DNA of 64,000 nt from Pseudomonadales bacterium (GTDB taxonomy: Bacteria; Pseudomonadota; Gammaproteobacteria; Pseudomonadales; Pseudohongiellaceae), in contig WLWQ01000002.1 of assembly GCA_012103535.1 (NCBI GenBank), positions 310,001 through 374,000 of the forward strand. Reading direction: 5' to 3'. The position numbers and the translations under genes are program-made. The notes beneath the pieces are model-generated. The model saw only the letters and a program-made list of their open reading frames with translations. It was not told the DNA's origin and did no database searches. This document shows, piece by piece, positions 10,549 to 21,539 of the stretch; the stretch's first letter is position 1, and every line of letters starts with the position of its first letter.

Positions 10549-11454
10549 ATGAAATTCGTCAACAGAAAAATAGCATTCGCAGTGCTCGCAGCCTTAGGTA
10601 TGCCGAGCCAGTTAGCTATTGCGCAACAGAATGACGAAGATGGTGCTGTTACTACCAATTCAGATACCTTCGCCAGCTTCCGTATCGCCCCGACTTCCAT
10701 TCTTAGTGAAGCAGCGGCCCCGCTGTTTGAGATCCAGCGCAATCTCGAAGCGAAAGACATGCAGGGTCATGTTGTTGAAGACGCCTTGAATTTTAATCTT
10801 GGCTTGGAAATAACTCCGATTGAAGGACTCAATGTTCGTGCCGATGCCTGGCAACAGGAACTAAACGAAGTACCTGGAAACATAACCAGAAGTCCTGAGA
10901 GCAATCTTCCTCAACTCTATATCGAAGATTCCGTCAACATCGACAATCCATTTATAGGGTCCAATTTGGAAAGCAGCGGATTTGACATCGGTGCCTCCTA
11001 CGTTTGGGATACCAATCGCTTCGGTCAGTTTACCCTAAGCACTAAAACGACTTACGTTCAGGATTTCGAAAACAATGGATCACTCCTAGAACTAATTAAC
11101 AATGAACTGGGTGCTCCAGGTGATCGAGTCGTAAGTCCTGAGTTACAAAGTAGTTTGATGTTGACCTGGGAAATCGGAAATCATACTGCAAGTGCAATAA
11201 CCAATTACTTCGATTCGTTTAAAGACATCAGCGAGTTGGATATCGATGAGATTAATGCATTAGTGGACGACATAACCACAGTCGATCTGCAATACGGTTA
11301 TAGCGTAGAAACCGGTAATAATGACCGCGCAATTATTTCCTTCGGCATTCGCAATATCTTCAATGAAAGAACCGCACAAATCCTGAATTCGAATACGCGA
11401 ATCCTGGATCAAAACGGTCGTGTCGCATACGGCTCAATCAAGTACCAGTTCTAA
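10549..11454 (+). CDS. Orphan TonB-dependent-receptor-like C-terminal barrel protein
   Basis: The 301-residue precursor has a clear signal peptide (MKFVNRKIAFAVLAALG, cleavage near AIA-Q). The rest resembles the last third of a TonB-dependent receptor: NFNLGLEITPIEGLNVRADAW, alternating beta strands, IISFGIRNIFNERT and a C-terminal GRVAYGSIKYQF ending in Phe, as outer-membrane barrels do. There is no plug domain and no TonB box, and full receptors are 650-1000 residues. Either an in-frame internal deletion joined a signal peptide to the barrel end, or this is a genuine short barrel family. The predicted location is the outer membrane; function is unknown. Confidence 0.7.
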   Translation: MKFVNRKIAFAVLAALGMPSQLAIAQQNDEDGAVTTNSDTFASFRIAPTSILSEAAAPLFEIQRNLEAKDMQGHVVEDALNFNLGLEITPIEGLNVRADAWQQELNEVPGNITRSPESNLPQLYIEDSVNIDNPFIGSNLESSGFDIGASYVWDTNRFGQFTLSTKTTYVQDFENNGSLLELINNELGAPGDRVVSPELQSSLMLTWEIGNHTASAITNYFDSFKDISELDIDEINALVDDITTVDLQYGYSVETGNNDRAIISFGIRNIFNERTAQILNSNTRILDQNGRVAYGSIKYQF

Positions 11455-11522
11455 GAGACTTCATTTCTAAATTTCTTCCATGCGCTAGTGATTGCTTCAG
11501 TGCATTTTTGTCATATCGCAGG

Positions 11523-11551
11523 CAAAAAAAACCCCGAAAAATTCCGGGGTT
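11523..11551 (-). terminator. Terminator downstream of comF (minus strand)
   Basis: AACCCCG at 11530-11536 pairs with CGGGGTT at 11545-11551. Read on the minus strand, the hairpin is followed by a run of eight T. It lies about 155 nt past the comF stop and about 70 nt past the convergent barrel gene. The plus-strand side lacks a U run, so it mainly serves the minus strand. Confidence 0.7.
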
Positions 11552-11707
11552 AAAGGTCTGCTCTAATTACTTCGCAAAGGACCGTATACACAAACCATTC
11601 GCAATAACACAAATAGGATAGTTTTAAGTATATTGAGCTACCGCAAAGCTTCTGTGGTCCAAATCACACTTCCAGCGCCTTGTTGAACCAGGCTTCCAGT
11701 AAGCCTG

Positions 11708-12457
11708 TTAAAGCGTCGCTCGAGCCAGGCACCACACGTCTATGTGCCGAACTCCGTGGCTTTCAAGGGAGCTTGCCAAACTAAGTACGGTTGCCATGGT
11801 CGTAACTACATCATCGATTATTGCGACATGGTTCACATTTTCTGGCCATCGATTTTTATCACAGCAAAATACGTTTTTTTGACTCCGCCTGCGCTTGCTT
11901 GCACTATCAAGTTCCGTCTGGGCACTGGTATTTCTCACCTTTTTTACGAAATCCAGGCCTATGGGAATGGAAGTTTGTTGCGATATGACTTTGCTAATTT
12001 CAAACGCCTGATTAAATCCACGCACACGTAATCGTTCGCGGTGTAAGGGAACAGGAATTAGAAATTCGGGTTGGGAGATGCCAGCGTATTCTTTTTCGAT
12101 TTCTCCTGCTAATAAAAAAGAGAGTGAAAAGCCAATTTCGAATTGGTCGTGGAATTTGAAACGAGTAATCAGTCTGCTAATTGGCGACTCATAGTGAAAA
12201 ATCCCCTGACAGAAATTTATCGACGGTGGATGTAATAAACATTTTGCACAATGGTTAGCGTGCAAGCCAGAATCGGGTAGTGGCAGTCCACAGGCGTAGC
12301 AGGCATTCTTAATCCAGGGAAGGTCGTTACAGCAAAACTTACAAATACTAATAACTTCGTTGCAATTTCTTGCACAAACAATGCATGGACTTGGCACAGC
12401 TGACCTAAGCAATTCTTTAAACTTTGAGTATTTCGATCGCATGGAATAGGGATACAT
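11708..12457 (-). CDS. comF: ComF family phosphoribosyltransferase-like protein
   Basis: ComF/GntX-family protein of 249 residues. The N-terminal half has cysteine pairs like those of family zinc sites (CIVCARNC, CKFCCND, CYACGLPLP, HCAKC). The C-terminal half is a type I phosphoribosyltransferase fold with PVPLHRERLRVRGFNQA and the PRPP-binding VAIIDDVVTTMAT near residues 211-223. Family members are needed for DNA uptake in competent bacteria, and the type IV pilus operon nearby is compatible with transformation, though that is inference. The start at 12457 lacks a clear Shine-Dalgarno; ATG at 12442 (MRSKYSKF) is an alternative. Confidence 0.88.
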   Translation of the reverse strand: MYPYSMRSKYSKFKELLRSAVPSPCIVCARNCNEVISICKFCCNDLPWIKNACYACGLPLPDSGLHANHCAKCLLHPPSINFCQGIFHYESPISRLITRFKFHDQFEIGFSLSFLLAGEIEKEYAGISQPEFLIPVPLHRERLRVRGFNQAFEISKVISQQTSIPIGLDFVKKVRNTSAQTELDSASKRRRSQKNVFCCDKNRWPENVNHVAIIDDVVTTMATVLSLASSLESHGVRHIDVWCLARATL

Positions 12458-12603
12458 TTCACAATTAGTGTGGTTCCGGAAGTGCAGTGTAGTTAAGCGG
12501 GTAGATTTCGCTAAGGAATCTCATTCAAGAGTATCCGGGGATGCAGGCTTCACTTATAATTGCGGCTCTTTTTTTACCGGAAACAGGACGGGGGGGCTGG
12601 TAA

Positions 12604-14397
12604 ATGGGGGCCTATCGCGCACCTTTAAGGGACATACAATTTCTTTTGCAGAATGTTTTCCAAGCGGAAAAGATGTTTGCTGCCATGCCGCAGACGGAAG
12701 AAGTTTCTGACGATTTAATTACTGCCATTCTGGATGAGGCGGGCAAGATTGCCGAACATTTACTCTCGCCAATTAATCAGACCGGTGATCAGGAAGCATG
12801 CCATTTAGAGAACGGGCAGGTTTTGACACCCAAAGGTTTTAAGGAAGCCTACGCTGCCTATGTGGAAGGAGGCTGGCCAAGTCTGACCGGTGACGTTAAT
12901 TACGGCGGCCAGGGAATGCCGAAGGTCCTATCGGCAATGATCGAAGAAATGTTCTTCGGCGCGAATTCTTCTTTCTGCCTCTACACGATTCTAACTACCG
13001 GTGCCACGTTAACCCTGAATCAGCATGCAAGTGACGAATTAAAGCAGACTTATCTCCCAAAAATGCTGGCAGGAACCTGGGCGGGAACAATGTGTTTAAC
13101 CGAGCCCCATGCCGGCACTGATCTGGGATTGATTCACACCAAGGCTGTGCCCAATGCTGAAGGCAGCTATGCCGTTACTGGCACTAAGATTTTTATTACT
13201 GCAGGTGATCATGATCTGACAGACAACATCATTCATCTGGTACTGGCAAAACTTCCAGATGCACCAGCCGGACCGAGAGGCATCTCTTTGTTTTTGGTGC
13301 CAAAGATTAATGTGAATGCAGACGGATCACTCGGCGCTGCTAACAACGTCACCACCGGCTCAATTGAGCACAAGATGGGAATAAAGGCATCAGCAACCTG
13401 TGTCATGAATTTTGAAAATTCCACAGGATTTCTAGTAGGCGAATTAAACAACGGCTTGTCTAATCTGTTTACCATGATGAACTACGAACGTTTATCAATG
13501 GGCCTGCAAGGAAATGGGCTGGCAGAGAGTTCCTATCAACTTGCTTCTGAATACGCGAAAGAACGGCTCCAGGGGCGCGCCGCAGCAGGTCCAAAACAGA
13601 CCGATAAACCGGCTGATCCGATCCTGGTGCATGCCGATGTAAGACGCATGTTGCTTACCATGCGAGTGAATACTCTGGCAGGAAGGGCACTATCACTCTA
13701 TTCGGCATTCCAATTAGATATTGCCCGCTTTCATCCTGACGATGCTGCGCGAAAAAGAGCGAGTCAACTAGTCTCCCTTTTGATTCCGGTACAAAAAGCC
13801 TATTGCACAGATCGCGGATTCGAATCTTGCGTGCTCGGTCAACAGGTGCTGGGTGGCCATGGATATATTGCCGAATGGGGCTTGGAACAAAACGTTAGGG
13901 ATGCCCGTATCGCTCAAATTTATGAAGGAGCGAATGGTATTCAGGCCCTGGATCTAATGGGCAGGAAAACTGTACGGGGTAATGGTGAGTTGCTGGCAGT
14001 GCTCATAGAAGAGATGGAGGAATTTATTGCATCACAGCAAGAAAATTCAGAGATGCAAAGTGGCCTGGAAGCATTTCAAGCGCTTATCGATGAACTAAAA
14101 GAGTCAACTGCGGTTGTAATTGAAAATGCGAAAGAAAATCCCGACGAAATAGGTGCTGCGTCTTATTCATACATGGAGCTAATGGGACTGACGTTGTTTT
14201 GTTTCATGTGGCAGCGGATATCAGCAGCCGCGCAGACGGCAAAAACTAATAACGAAGCGAGCGCTGACTACCTCGATGGTCTGATTAAGAGCGGTGATTT
14301 TTTCATGCAGCGATTACTGCCGAAATCAAAAGCTTTGGTGGAAGAAATAAAAGCAGGCGCGAAACCGTTAATGGCTATGACCGCGGATCAGTTTTAA
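12604..14397 (+). CDS. Acyl-CoA dehydrogenase, DmdC-like long form
   Basis: FAD-dependent acyl-CoA dehydrogenase of 597 residues, the long form with an extra C-terminal helical domain. It opens with MGAYRAPLRDIQFLLQNVF, typical of the family containing 3-methylmercaptopropionyl-CoA dehydrogenase (DmdC) and related fatty-acyl-CoA dehydrogenases. The flavin/substrate motif MCLTEPHAGTDLG lies near 163-175, GGHGYIAEWGLEQNVRDARI near 418-437, and the catalytic-base region QIYEGANGIQALD near 439-451. Substrate cannot be decided from sequence: DMSP-derived thioesters or ordinary acyl-CoAs are both possible. It is a single gene, divergent from comF. Confidence 0.9.
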   Translation: MGAYRAPLRDIQFLLQNVFQAEKMFAAMPQTEEVSDDLITAILDEAGKIAEHLLSPINQTGDQEACHLENGQVLTPKGFKEAYAAYVEGGWPSLTGDVNYGGQGMPKVLSAMIEEMFFGANSSFCLYTILTTGATLTLNQHASDELKQTYLPKMLAGTWAGTMCLTEPHAGTDLGLIHTKAVPNAEGSYAVTGTKIFITAGDHDLTDNIIHLVLAKLPDAPAGPRGISLFLVPKINVNADGSLGAANNVTTGSIEHKMGIKASATCVMNFENSTGFLVGELNNGLSNLFTMMNYERLSMGLQGNGLAESSYQLASEYAKERLQGRAAAGPKQTDKPADPILVHADVRRMLLTMRVNTLAGRALSLYSAFQLDIARFHPDDAARKRASQLVSLLIPVQKAYCTDRGFESCVLGQQVLGGHGYIAEWGLEQNVRDARIAQIYEGANGIQALDLMGRKTVRGNGELLAVLIEEMEEFIASQQENSEMQSGLEAFQALIDELKESTAVVIENAKENPDEIGAASYSYMELMGLTLFCFMWQRISAAAQTAKTNNEASADYLDGLIKSGDFFMQRLLPKSKALVEEIKAGAKPLMAMTADQF

Positions 14398-14464
14398 ATT
14401 AGTTCTAAGATAGGTCTAAGGTAAGTCAAAGATAAGAAAGTTTAGCGCGATAAAGTGGATCGGA

Positions 14465-15244
14465 TTAGATTACCCAATCCACGTTATCTGAAAACAGATC
14501 TTTATATTGGTCGAGATTCTCATTCTCTTCTCCAACCAATATCATGTTTCCTTTTCCCATAGGCACCACAACACCATTAAAGCGATCATCGCGGAAACGA
14601 TATTCAACACTGACGGGACTGTTGTTAATGACGAATACACTAACAGCACCTTGCGTACCTTCTATTATTAGGTGCGCACTCTGAAACGCCGGAATAATTT
14701 CACAAGGCTTCGCCATTCGGATAGGCATGTTTTCCATAAAGTCATTGCTGGCTAATTGAGTGCCTGCAGTGGCTAACACCTGGGAAACATTACTGGCATT
14801 AATAATACCGAAATTGCCGCCGTCGCCACGGGAGAAGGCATTAATTTCTTCCGAATCTATATACAAGTGCTCTAACACATCGTCACCCAAGGCAATATCT
14901 TGGATAGTGGGCCCGGTGTTAAACGTCAACGAAAAGGTAACTCCGATGGCGAGCAAAAGCGTTGCCGCAACGGCGTAATATTGAAAGTAACTAGAATTTG
15001 CTGCTTCTTTCTGCATCAAGGATTTTGGACTTGAATCTGCTTGAGAAGGCACAGCTAGCAATTTTTCTTTTAGATCAGCGGGCGCGCTGATGGTCGTTAC
15101 CAAGGCAGTAACGTCAGTTTCTAATTCTTGGGTCTGATCAAGAATTTTCTTATAGTCGGGATTTTCCCGCGCAGCATCCAGCACGTCTTGCTCTGGAGAC
15201 AGCGGGTTGGCGTATACCCGTTTCCGAAATTCTATTTCATCCAT
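14465..15244 (-). CDS. DUF3379-type probable anti-sigma factor
   Basis: The 259-residue protein begins MDEIEFRKRVYANPLSPEQD, typical of the DUF3379 family, which is usually encoded beside an ECF sigma gene. A cytoplasmic N-terminal region is followed by one membrane helix near residues 91-109 (YYAVAATLLLAIGVTFSLTF) and a periplasmic domain. It lies 28 bp downstream of the sigma gene on the same strand, so an anti-sigma or sigma-modulating role is inferred from position. No zinc-finger HxxxCxxC motif is seen. Confidence 0.8.
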   Translation of the reverse strand: MDEIEFRKRVYANPLSPEQDVLDAARENPDYKKILDQTQELETDVTALVTTISAPADLKEKLLAVPSQADSSPKSLMQKEAANSSYFQYYAVAATLLLAIGVTFSLTFNTGPTIQDIALGDDVLEHLYIDSEEINAFSRGDGGNFGIINASNVSQVLATAGTQLASNDFMENMPIRMAKPCEIIPAFQSAHLIIEGTQGAVSVFVINNSPVSVEYRFRDDRFNGVVVPMGKGNMILVGEENENLDQYKDLFSDNVDWVI

Positions 15245-15272
15245 TCTAATTAACTCTTAGTCTTTATTATTT

Positions 15273-15803
15273 TTATTCATCAATATCAACGGTGTCCAGA
15301 CCAAATTCTTGTTTCAATTTGCTCCGGGCACGAAACAGTCGTGTCATGACTGTATTGTTGTTTAAGTCTAAGATGCCGGCAATTTCTTTGCCGCTAAACC
15401 CACCTATAACTTGCAGCAACAATGGCTCTCGATAGTCACTATCGAGTCGATTGATCGCATTGTGCAATAATTCGCGATCCATTTTAGTGTCAGGCTCATT
15501 ATCGCCTCCATCGGCGATTGATTGGCCTTCGATGTCAACCAACTCAGGCCGGTAGCGCTCATAAAGTCTGGCATTTTCACGTCTTAAAATTGTGAACAAC
15601 CAGGCTTTAGCCGCTTTATCATTCTGCAGGCTATCCAATGCCCTCCAGGCCCGAAGAAAGGTTTCTTGAACCAAATCTTCGGCAAGAGGTTTGTTCTTGC
15701 ACAGCCAGAACGCGTAGCGGTACACGTCTTGATATAGCGCCGCAACCAGCGACTCGTAGCGTTGCTGCTTGTTACTTCCGTGTATGACCGGGGTATCGCT
15801 CAT
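15273..15803 (-). CDS. ECF-type RNA polymerase sigma factor
   Basis: The 176-residue protein has sigma region 2 (YRYAFWLCKNKPLAEDLVQE with TFLRAWRAL) and region 4 (PLLLQVIGGFSGKEIAGIL followed by NNTVMTRLFRARSKL), without regions 1 and 3, which defines the extracytoplasmic-function group. It is transcribed first, followed by the DUF3379 gene, so the pair forms a sigma/regulator operon. The signal it senses is unknown. Upstream, at 15855-15876, an inverted repeat may be an operator. Confidence 0.92.
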   Translation of the reverse strand: MSDTPVIHGSNKQQRYESLVAALYQDVYRYAFWLCKNKPLAEDLVQETFLRAWRALDSLQNDKAAKAWLFTILRRENARLYERYRPELVDIEGQSIADGGDNEPDTKMDRELLHNAINRLDSDYREPLLLQVIGGFSGKEIAGILDLNNNTVMTRLFRARSKLKQEFGLDTVDIDE

Positions 15804-15854
15804 AAATTTTCAGGCTGAACAAAAAAAGGGATGAGTTGAAGGCAAATCGGCGCC

Positions 15855-15876
15855 AAACGCATGGAATATTGCGTTT
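15855..15876. promoter_or_regulatory. Inverted repeat upstream of the ECF sigma gene
   Basis: AAACGCA at 15855-15861 is repeated inverted as TGCGTTT at 15870-15876 with an 8-bp spacer. It lies 52 bp upstream of the minus-strand sigma gene start and could be a dimeric repressor or activator site. There is no direct evidence for a regulator. Confidence 0.25.
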
Positions 15877-15982
15877 TCGGTTGATTCCCCCTGGGGCAGA
15901 GAGTGTGCCGAAATTGCTCTCGAGCATCAAGTTTTTTGCTGTGGTACGGCCCCAGGCGCCTATTCGCTTCCTAACAAAATAG

Positions 15983-16867
<885 letters not shown>

Positions 16868-16917
16868 AAGAAATACGCCAGATGAACATTTTAATTTGCA
16901 TTTACACAAAGCATTCA

Positions 16918-16947
16918 TGGACAAATGAGCGCAAATTTTCATAAAAT
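16918..16947 (+). promoter_or_regulatory. Candidate carAB promoter
   Basis: TGGACA at 16918-16923 (5/6 to the sigma-70 -35) and TAAAAT at 16942-16947 (5/6 to the -10) are separated by 18 bp. Transcription would begin near 16954, so the transcript passes through the hairpin at 17003-17031 before carA. The score is by eye only. Confidence 0.5.
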
Positions 16948-16958
16948 ACTCGCTCAGT

Positions 16959-17012
16959 ATGTCGCATGCTGAAACCCAAAAATTTTATAGAATTTTGAAA
17001 GAAGCGGAATGA
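16959..17012 (+). CDS. Possible 17-residue leader peptide of carAB
   Basis: A short reading frame, ATG at 16959 to TGA at 17010-17012, encodes MSHAETQKFYRILKEAE. Its stop codon lies inside the left arm of the terminator hairpin, and the coding DNA in between is T-rich (TTTTATAGAATTTTGAAA). That arrangement resembles pyrBI/pyrE attenuators, where a ribosome close behind polymerase blocks terminator folding. Against it: there is no Shine-Dalgarno, and the proposed transcription start is only about 5 nt upstream, so translation would be nearly leaderless. Confidence 0.3.
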   Translation: MSHAETQKFYRILKEAE

Positions 17013-17038
17013 AGAATTTCTTCATTCCGCTTTTTTTT
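17003..17038 (+). terminator. Strong intrinsic terminator between dapB and carA (possible attenuator)
   Basis: A perfect 12-bp stem (17003-17014 with 17020-17031) has a 5-nt loop and is followed by eight T. It can end dapB transcription. If the promoter at 16918-16947 is real, it also lies in the carA leader and would act as an attenuator. Confidence 0.9.
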
Positions 17039-17088
17039 GACGTATGTAGAAACCCAAAAAACGCAGCAATAAATGGATAGGAGATAGA

Positions 17089-18264
17089 GTGGCCGGATTA
17101 GCAGTACTGGCATTAGAAGACGGCAGTATATTTAAAGGTACTGCGATCGGAGCTGAAGGCAGCTCCTCTGGGGAAGTTGTTTTTAATACCTCCATGACGG
17201 GTTATCAGGAAATTCTTACTGACCCATCTTATGCTCAACAAATAATCACTTTAACTTATCCTCATATTGGCAACACAGGGACCAATGAAGAAGATAATGA
17301 ATCGGAAAAAGTCTGGGCGTCAGGCTTAGTCATCCGTGATCTTCCGCTAGTTGCCAGCAATTGGCGCAAGCAGCAAACCCTCGATGAGTTTCTAAAGCAA
17401 AGAAACGTAGTTGCCATCGCTGAAATCGACACGCGAAGACTCACCCGCTTATTACGAGACAAAGGGCCGCTTAACGGCTGTTTGCTCTCTGGACAAGCAT
17501 TGCAAGATGGCGGGGAAGAGCAGGCCACTGAGTTGGCAAAGCAGTTTCCTGGGCTCAAAGGCATGGACCTGGCCAAAGTGGTTTCTGTCGATAAATCTTA
17601 CTCCTGGGATGGCGGCGTTTGGGACATAGCCCAAGGCTATCTTTCTGCGAGCGAATCCCGTTTCAATGTAGTGGCCTACGATTTTGGTGTTAAACAAAAC
17701 ATCCTGCGAATGCTAGCGGCACGAGGTTGCCAGGTTACGGTAGTGCCGGCTGAAACTCCGGCAGCTGAAGTTCTGGCAATGAATCCAGATGGGATTTTCC
17801 TTTCCAATGGCCCGGGGGATCCAGAACCCTGTGATTACGCAATAGCTGCAAGCAAAGAATTTTTAGATCAAGGTATTCCATTGTTCGGTATTTGCCTGGG
17901 CTGTCAGCTTCTAGCCATAGCTTGTGGGGCCAATACGATAAAAATGCGCTTAGGGCATCACGGTGCGAATCATCCCGTGCAAGATTTGCGCGATAACACC
18001 GTCTTAATAACCAGTCAAAACCACGGCTTCGCAGTTGACGGAGAGACCTTACCTGACAATTTGGAAGTGACCCACAAATCATTGTTTGATGGTTCGCTGC
18101 AAGGAATCGAACGCACTGATAAACCTGCTTTCGGATTTCAGGGTCATCCAGAGGCAAGTCCTGGGCCCCATGACGTCGCACCTTTGTTCGATCATTTTAT
18201 TGAACTTATGGACAATCAATCCAATTCGGCAAACAAGCCAGCACAAGTAGCAGCGAGTAGCTAA
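17089..18264 (+). CDS. carA: Carbamoyl-phosphate synthase small subunit
   Basis: CarA is the glutaminase subunit that feeds ammonia to CarB for carbamoyl phosphate, the precursor of arginine and pyrimidines. The 391-residue protein has an N-terminal small-subunit domain ([20 protein letters not shown]) and a class I glutamine amidotransferase domain with nucleophile C269 in GICLGCQ and H353/E355 in [11 protein letters not shown] at 17089 is preceded by TAGGAGA. Only two bases separate it from carB, so they are co-transcribed. Confidence 0.97.
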   Translation: MAGLAVLALEDGSIFKGTAIGAEGSSSGEVVFNTSMTGYQEILTDPSYAQQIITLTYPHIGNTGTNEEDNESEKVWASGLVIRDLPLVASNWRKQQTLDEFLKQRNVVAIAEIDTRRLTRLLRDKGPLNGCLLSGQALQDGGEEQATELAKQFPGLKGMDLAKVVSVDKSYSWDGGVWDIAQGYLSASESRFNVVAYDFGVKQNILRMLAARGCQVTVVPAETPAAEVLAMNPDGIFLSNGPGDPEPCDYAIAASKEFLDQGIPLFGICLGCQLLAIACGANTIKMRLGHHGANHPVQDLRDNTVLITSQNHGFAVDGETLPDNLEVTHKSLFDGSLQGIERTDKPAFGFQGHPEASPGPHDVAPLFDHFIELMDNQSNSANKPAQVAASS

Positions 18265-18266
18265 GC

Positions 18267-21200
18267 ATGCCACGTAGAACAGATATCAATTCAATTCTTA
18301 TTCTCGGGGCGGGCCCAATTATTATCGGTCAGGCATGTGAGTTTGATTATTCCGGAGCCCAGGCTTGCCAGGCACTAAAAGAAGAAGGTTATCGCGTCAT
18401 CCTGGTGAACTCTAATCCAGCCACCATAATGACCGATCCGTCCATGGCTGATGCCACTTACATCGAACCGGTTAAGTGGCGCATCGTTGAAAAAATTATT
18501 GAGAAAGAAAGGCCTGATGCCATCCTGCCCACAATGGGAGGTCAGACGGCCCTCAATTGTGCGCTCGATCTTAATCGCCACGGTGTTCTCGATAAATATG
18601 ATGTTGAGCTAATCGGTGCAAGTTGCGAAGCGATTGATAAAGCAGAAGACCGAGAGCTGTTTGACGATGCAATGACGTCAATTGGGCTCGAAACTCCCCG
18701 TCATGGCATGGCTCATAACATGGTTCAGGCCCATGAAGCTTTAGAAGAAATCGGCTTCCCCTGCATTATTCGTCCTTCATTTACCATGGGTGGAACAGGT
18801 GGAGGAATCGCTTACAACAAAGAAGAGTTTGATGAGATTTGCACTCGGGGCCTGGAACTGTCTCCTACTACCGAATTACTAATTGATGAATCATTAATCG
18901 GCTGGAAAGAATTTGAACTGGAAGTTGTTAGAGACAAAAACGATAACTGCATAATTGTCTGCTCTATTGAAAACTTCGATGCCATGGGTGTGCACACCGG
19001 AGATTCAATCACTGTAGCACCAGCCCAGACGCTCACCGACAAGGAATATCAGATCCTGCGAAATGCAGCGATCGCTGTGCTTAGAGAGATTGGAGTCGAA
19101 ACCGGTGGATCTAATGTGCAGTTTGCAATTGACCCGACAGACGGAAGACTGGTCATTATTGAAATGAATCCCCGCGTGTCGCGCTCTTCGGCGTTGGCAT
19201 CTAAAGCGACCGGTTTTCCGATTGCGCGAGTGGCCGCCAAGTTGGCCATTGGTTTTACCCTGGATGAATTGCGCAATGAAATCACCGGCGGAGTTACGCC
19301 GGCCTCCTTTGAGCCAACTATTGATTATGTAGTCACCAAGATTCCGCGGTTTACCTTTGAAAAATTTTCAGAAGCTAACGATCGCCTAACTACACAAATG
19401 AAGTCTGTTGGCGAAGTTATGGCTATCGGGCGTACATTCCAGGAATCTGTGCAAAAAGCTTTGCGTGGATTGGAAGTGGGCATGTGTGGCTTCGATCCGA
19501 TACTGGATAGTGGTCTCTCCAATGCGAAAGAAGTTTTAACCCGAGAGCTTACCGAAGTTGGAGCACAGCGCATCTGGTACATCGCCGATGCATTCAGACA
19601 AGATTGGTCGATAAAGACGATCTATGATTTGAGTGGCATCGACCCCTGGTTGCTGGTGCAGATCGAAGACATAGTGCAGGTGGAAAATGAAATTTCCAAG
19701 CAACAGTTGGCCGACATCGACCGCGACGCTTTTTTACGCATAAAACGAAAAGGATTCTCAGACAAACGGCTGGCTCAATTGCTTGGTAAAACAGAACTGG
19801 AAGTTCAGAAATATCGGCAAGCACTGGGAATTCGTCCGGTGTATAAGCGAGTCGATACTTGCGCTGCTGAATTCGTTTCTTCGACTGCCTATATGTATTC
19901 CACCTATGAAGAAGAGTGCGAAGCAAATCCTACGGACCGACAAAAGATCATGGTATTAGGTGGTGGCCCCAATCGAATTGGGCAGGGAATCGAGTTTGAC
20001 TATTGCTGTGTGCACGCCGCACTAGCGATGGGTGAAGATGGATTCGAGACCATCATGGTGAACTGTAACCCAGAAACTGTATCCACTGACTACAATATCT
20101 CCGATCGGCTGTACTTCGAGCCACTTACCTTCGAAGACGTTATCGAAATCGCGGAACTAGAAAAACCTACTGGAGTAATCGTTCAGTTTGGTGGGCAGAC
20201 ACCGCTTAACTTAGTAAAACGATTAGAGCAAGCTGGTGTGCCCGTGATAGGCACGCCGCCAGATGCTATCGATCGCGCAGAAGATCGTGAACGCTTTCAA
20301 CAGCTAATTGAAAAATTGAATTTGAAACAACCGCCTAATTGCACCGTCCGTAGTGTTGAGGAAAGTATCGAGCAGGCGAATAAAATTTCCTATCCCCTGG
20401 TGGTTCGACCTTCCTATGTATTGGGTGGTCGGGCAATGGAAATTGTATACAACGAAGAAGAACTCAAGCGCTACATGCATAACGCAGTGTTGGTCTCTAA
20501 CGAGAGCCCGGTTCTGTTGGACTACTTCCTAAGTTCGGCTATTGAGATTGATGTCGATGTAGTAAGCGATGGCAATAAAGTGGTGGTCGGCGCCATCATG
20601 CAACACATTGAGCAAGCCGGGATTCATTCAGGCGACTCCGCCTGCTCACTGCCTCCCTATAACTTAGCTGCAGACGTTCAAAACGAGATTCGTGATCAGG
20701 TAACTCGATTGGCATTGGAACTTGGTGTTATCGGATTGATGAATACCCAATTGGCTTACCAGGACGGTGAAATTTACGTAATCGAGGTCAATCCTCGGGC
20801 GTCCCGCACAGTACCGTTCGTTTCAAAATGTATTGGCCGCTCCTTAGCAAAAGTCGCCGCCCGCTGCATGATCGGCAAATCACTGGAAGAACAGGAATTT
20901 ACCCACGAGATCATTCCGAAAACCTATGCAGTCAAAGAAGCTGTTTTTCCATTTAATAAATTCCCCGGCGTCGATCCGATTCTTGGACCTGAAATGAAAT
21001 CCACCGGTGAGGTAATGGGCGTAGGAACTACCTTCGCTGAAGCCTATGCGAAAGCCCAGATGGGTGCCGGCGACGTCATTGAAACCAGTGGTAACGCTTT
21101 TGTGAGTGTTCGAGATAGAGATAAAGATGCCGTGGTAGAAGTCGCGCAGCGCCTGAAATCACTGGGCTATTCCTTGGTTGCAACCCATGGTACTGCCAAG

Positions 21201-21485
21201 GTCTTAGAAGAGGCAGGTCTGGAAGTAACCGGTGTGAATAAAGTATTGGAAGGTAGACCTCACATAGTCGATATGCTAAAAAATGACGAAATTCAGGTAG
21301 TGTTTAATACGACAGAAGGGAAACAAGCGATTGCAGACTCTTCGACTATTCGTCGCACAGCATTGAGACACGATGTTTACTGCACAACGACGATAGCTGG
21401 TGCATTGGCAGTTTGCGATGCGGTGGAGTTTGGCAATAATATGTCGGTCTATACTATTCAGCAACTTCACGCTGAATTGCATTAA
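18267..21485 (+). CDS. carB: Carbamoyl-phosphate synthase large subunit
   Basis: CarB is the synthetase subunit with two homologous ATP-grasp halves: one makes carboxyphosphate and carbamate, the other phosphorylates carbamate. The 1072-residue length is standard. Paired motifs are visible: [20 protein letters not shown] in the first half and [20 protein letters not shown] in the second, with [15 protein letters not shown] and [15 protein letters not shown] as ATP-grasp loops. The C-terminal MGS-like domain ([17 protein letters not shown]) is where UMP and ornithine act in relatives. Confidence 0.98.
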   Translation: MPRRTDINSILILGAGPIIIGQACEFDYSGAQACQALKEEGYRVILVNSNPATIMTDPSMADATYIEPVKWRIVEKIIEKERPDAILPTMGGQTALNCALDLNRHGVLDKYDVELIGASCEAIDKAEDRELFDDAMTSIGLETPRHGMAHNMVQAHEALEEIGFPCIIRPSFTMGGTGGGIAYNKEEFDEICTRGLELSPTTELLIDESLIGWKEFELEVVRDKNDNCIIVCSIENFDAMGVHTGDSITVAPAQTLTDKEYQILRNAAIAVLREIGVETGGSNVQFAIDPTDGRLVIIEMNPRVSRSSALASKATGFPIARVAAKLAIGFTLDELRNEITGGVTPASFEPTIDYVVTKIPRFTFEKFSEANDRLTTQMKSVGEVMAIGRTFQESVQKALRGLEVGMCGFDPILDSGLSNAKEVLTRELTEVGAQRIWYIADAFRQDWSIKTIYDLSGIDPWLLVQIEDIVQVENEISKQQLADIDRDAFLRIKRKGFSDKRLAQLLGKTELEVQKYRQALGIRPVYKRVDTCAAEFVSSTAYMYSTYEEECEANPTDRQKIMVLGGGPNRIGQGIEFDYCCVHAALAMGEDGFETIMVNCNPETVSTDYNISDRLYFEPLTFEDVIEIAELEKPTGVIVQFGGQTPLNLVKRLEQAGVPVIGTPPDAIDRAEDRERFQQLIEKLNLKQPPNCTVRSVEESIEQANKISYPLVVRPSYVLGGRAMEIVYNEEELKRYMHNAVLVSNESPVLLDYFLSSAIEIDVDVVSDGNKVVVGAIMQHIEQAGIHSGDSACSLPPYNLAADVQNEIRDQVTRLALELGVIGLMNTQLAYQDGEIYVIEVNPRASRTVPFVSKCIGRSLAKVAARCMIGKSLEEQEFTHEIIPKTYAVKEAVFPFNKFPGVDPILGPEMKSTGEVMGVGTTFAEAYAKAQMGAGDVIETSGNAFVSVRDRDKDAVVEVAQRLKSLGYSLVATHGTAKVLEEAGLEVTGVNKVLEGRPHIVDMLKNDEIQVVFNTTEGKQAIADSSTIRRTALRHDVYCTTTIAGALAVCDAVEFGNNMSVYTIQQLHAELH

Positions 21486-21539
21486 ACGTTCCCAAATAAC
21501 CAATCAGATCTGATCTAACTCAGTTAAGTTGTGGTGTGT

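Noticed and set aside
12555..12560. TATAAT before the acyl-CoA dehydrogenase gene
   Set aside because: No acceptable -35 element at 16-18 bp; too weak alone.
12468..12710. 80-residue plus-strand frame before the acyl-CoA dehydrogenase
   Set aside because: It overlaps the 5' end of the well-supported dehydrogenase gene in another frame and shows no family features.
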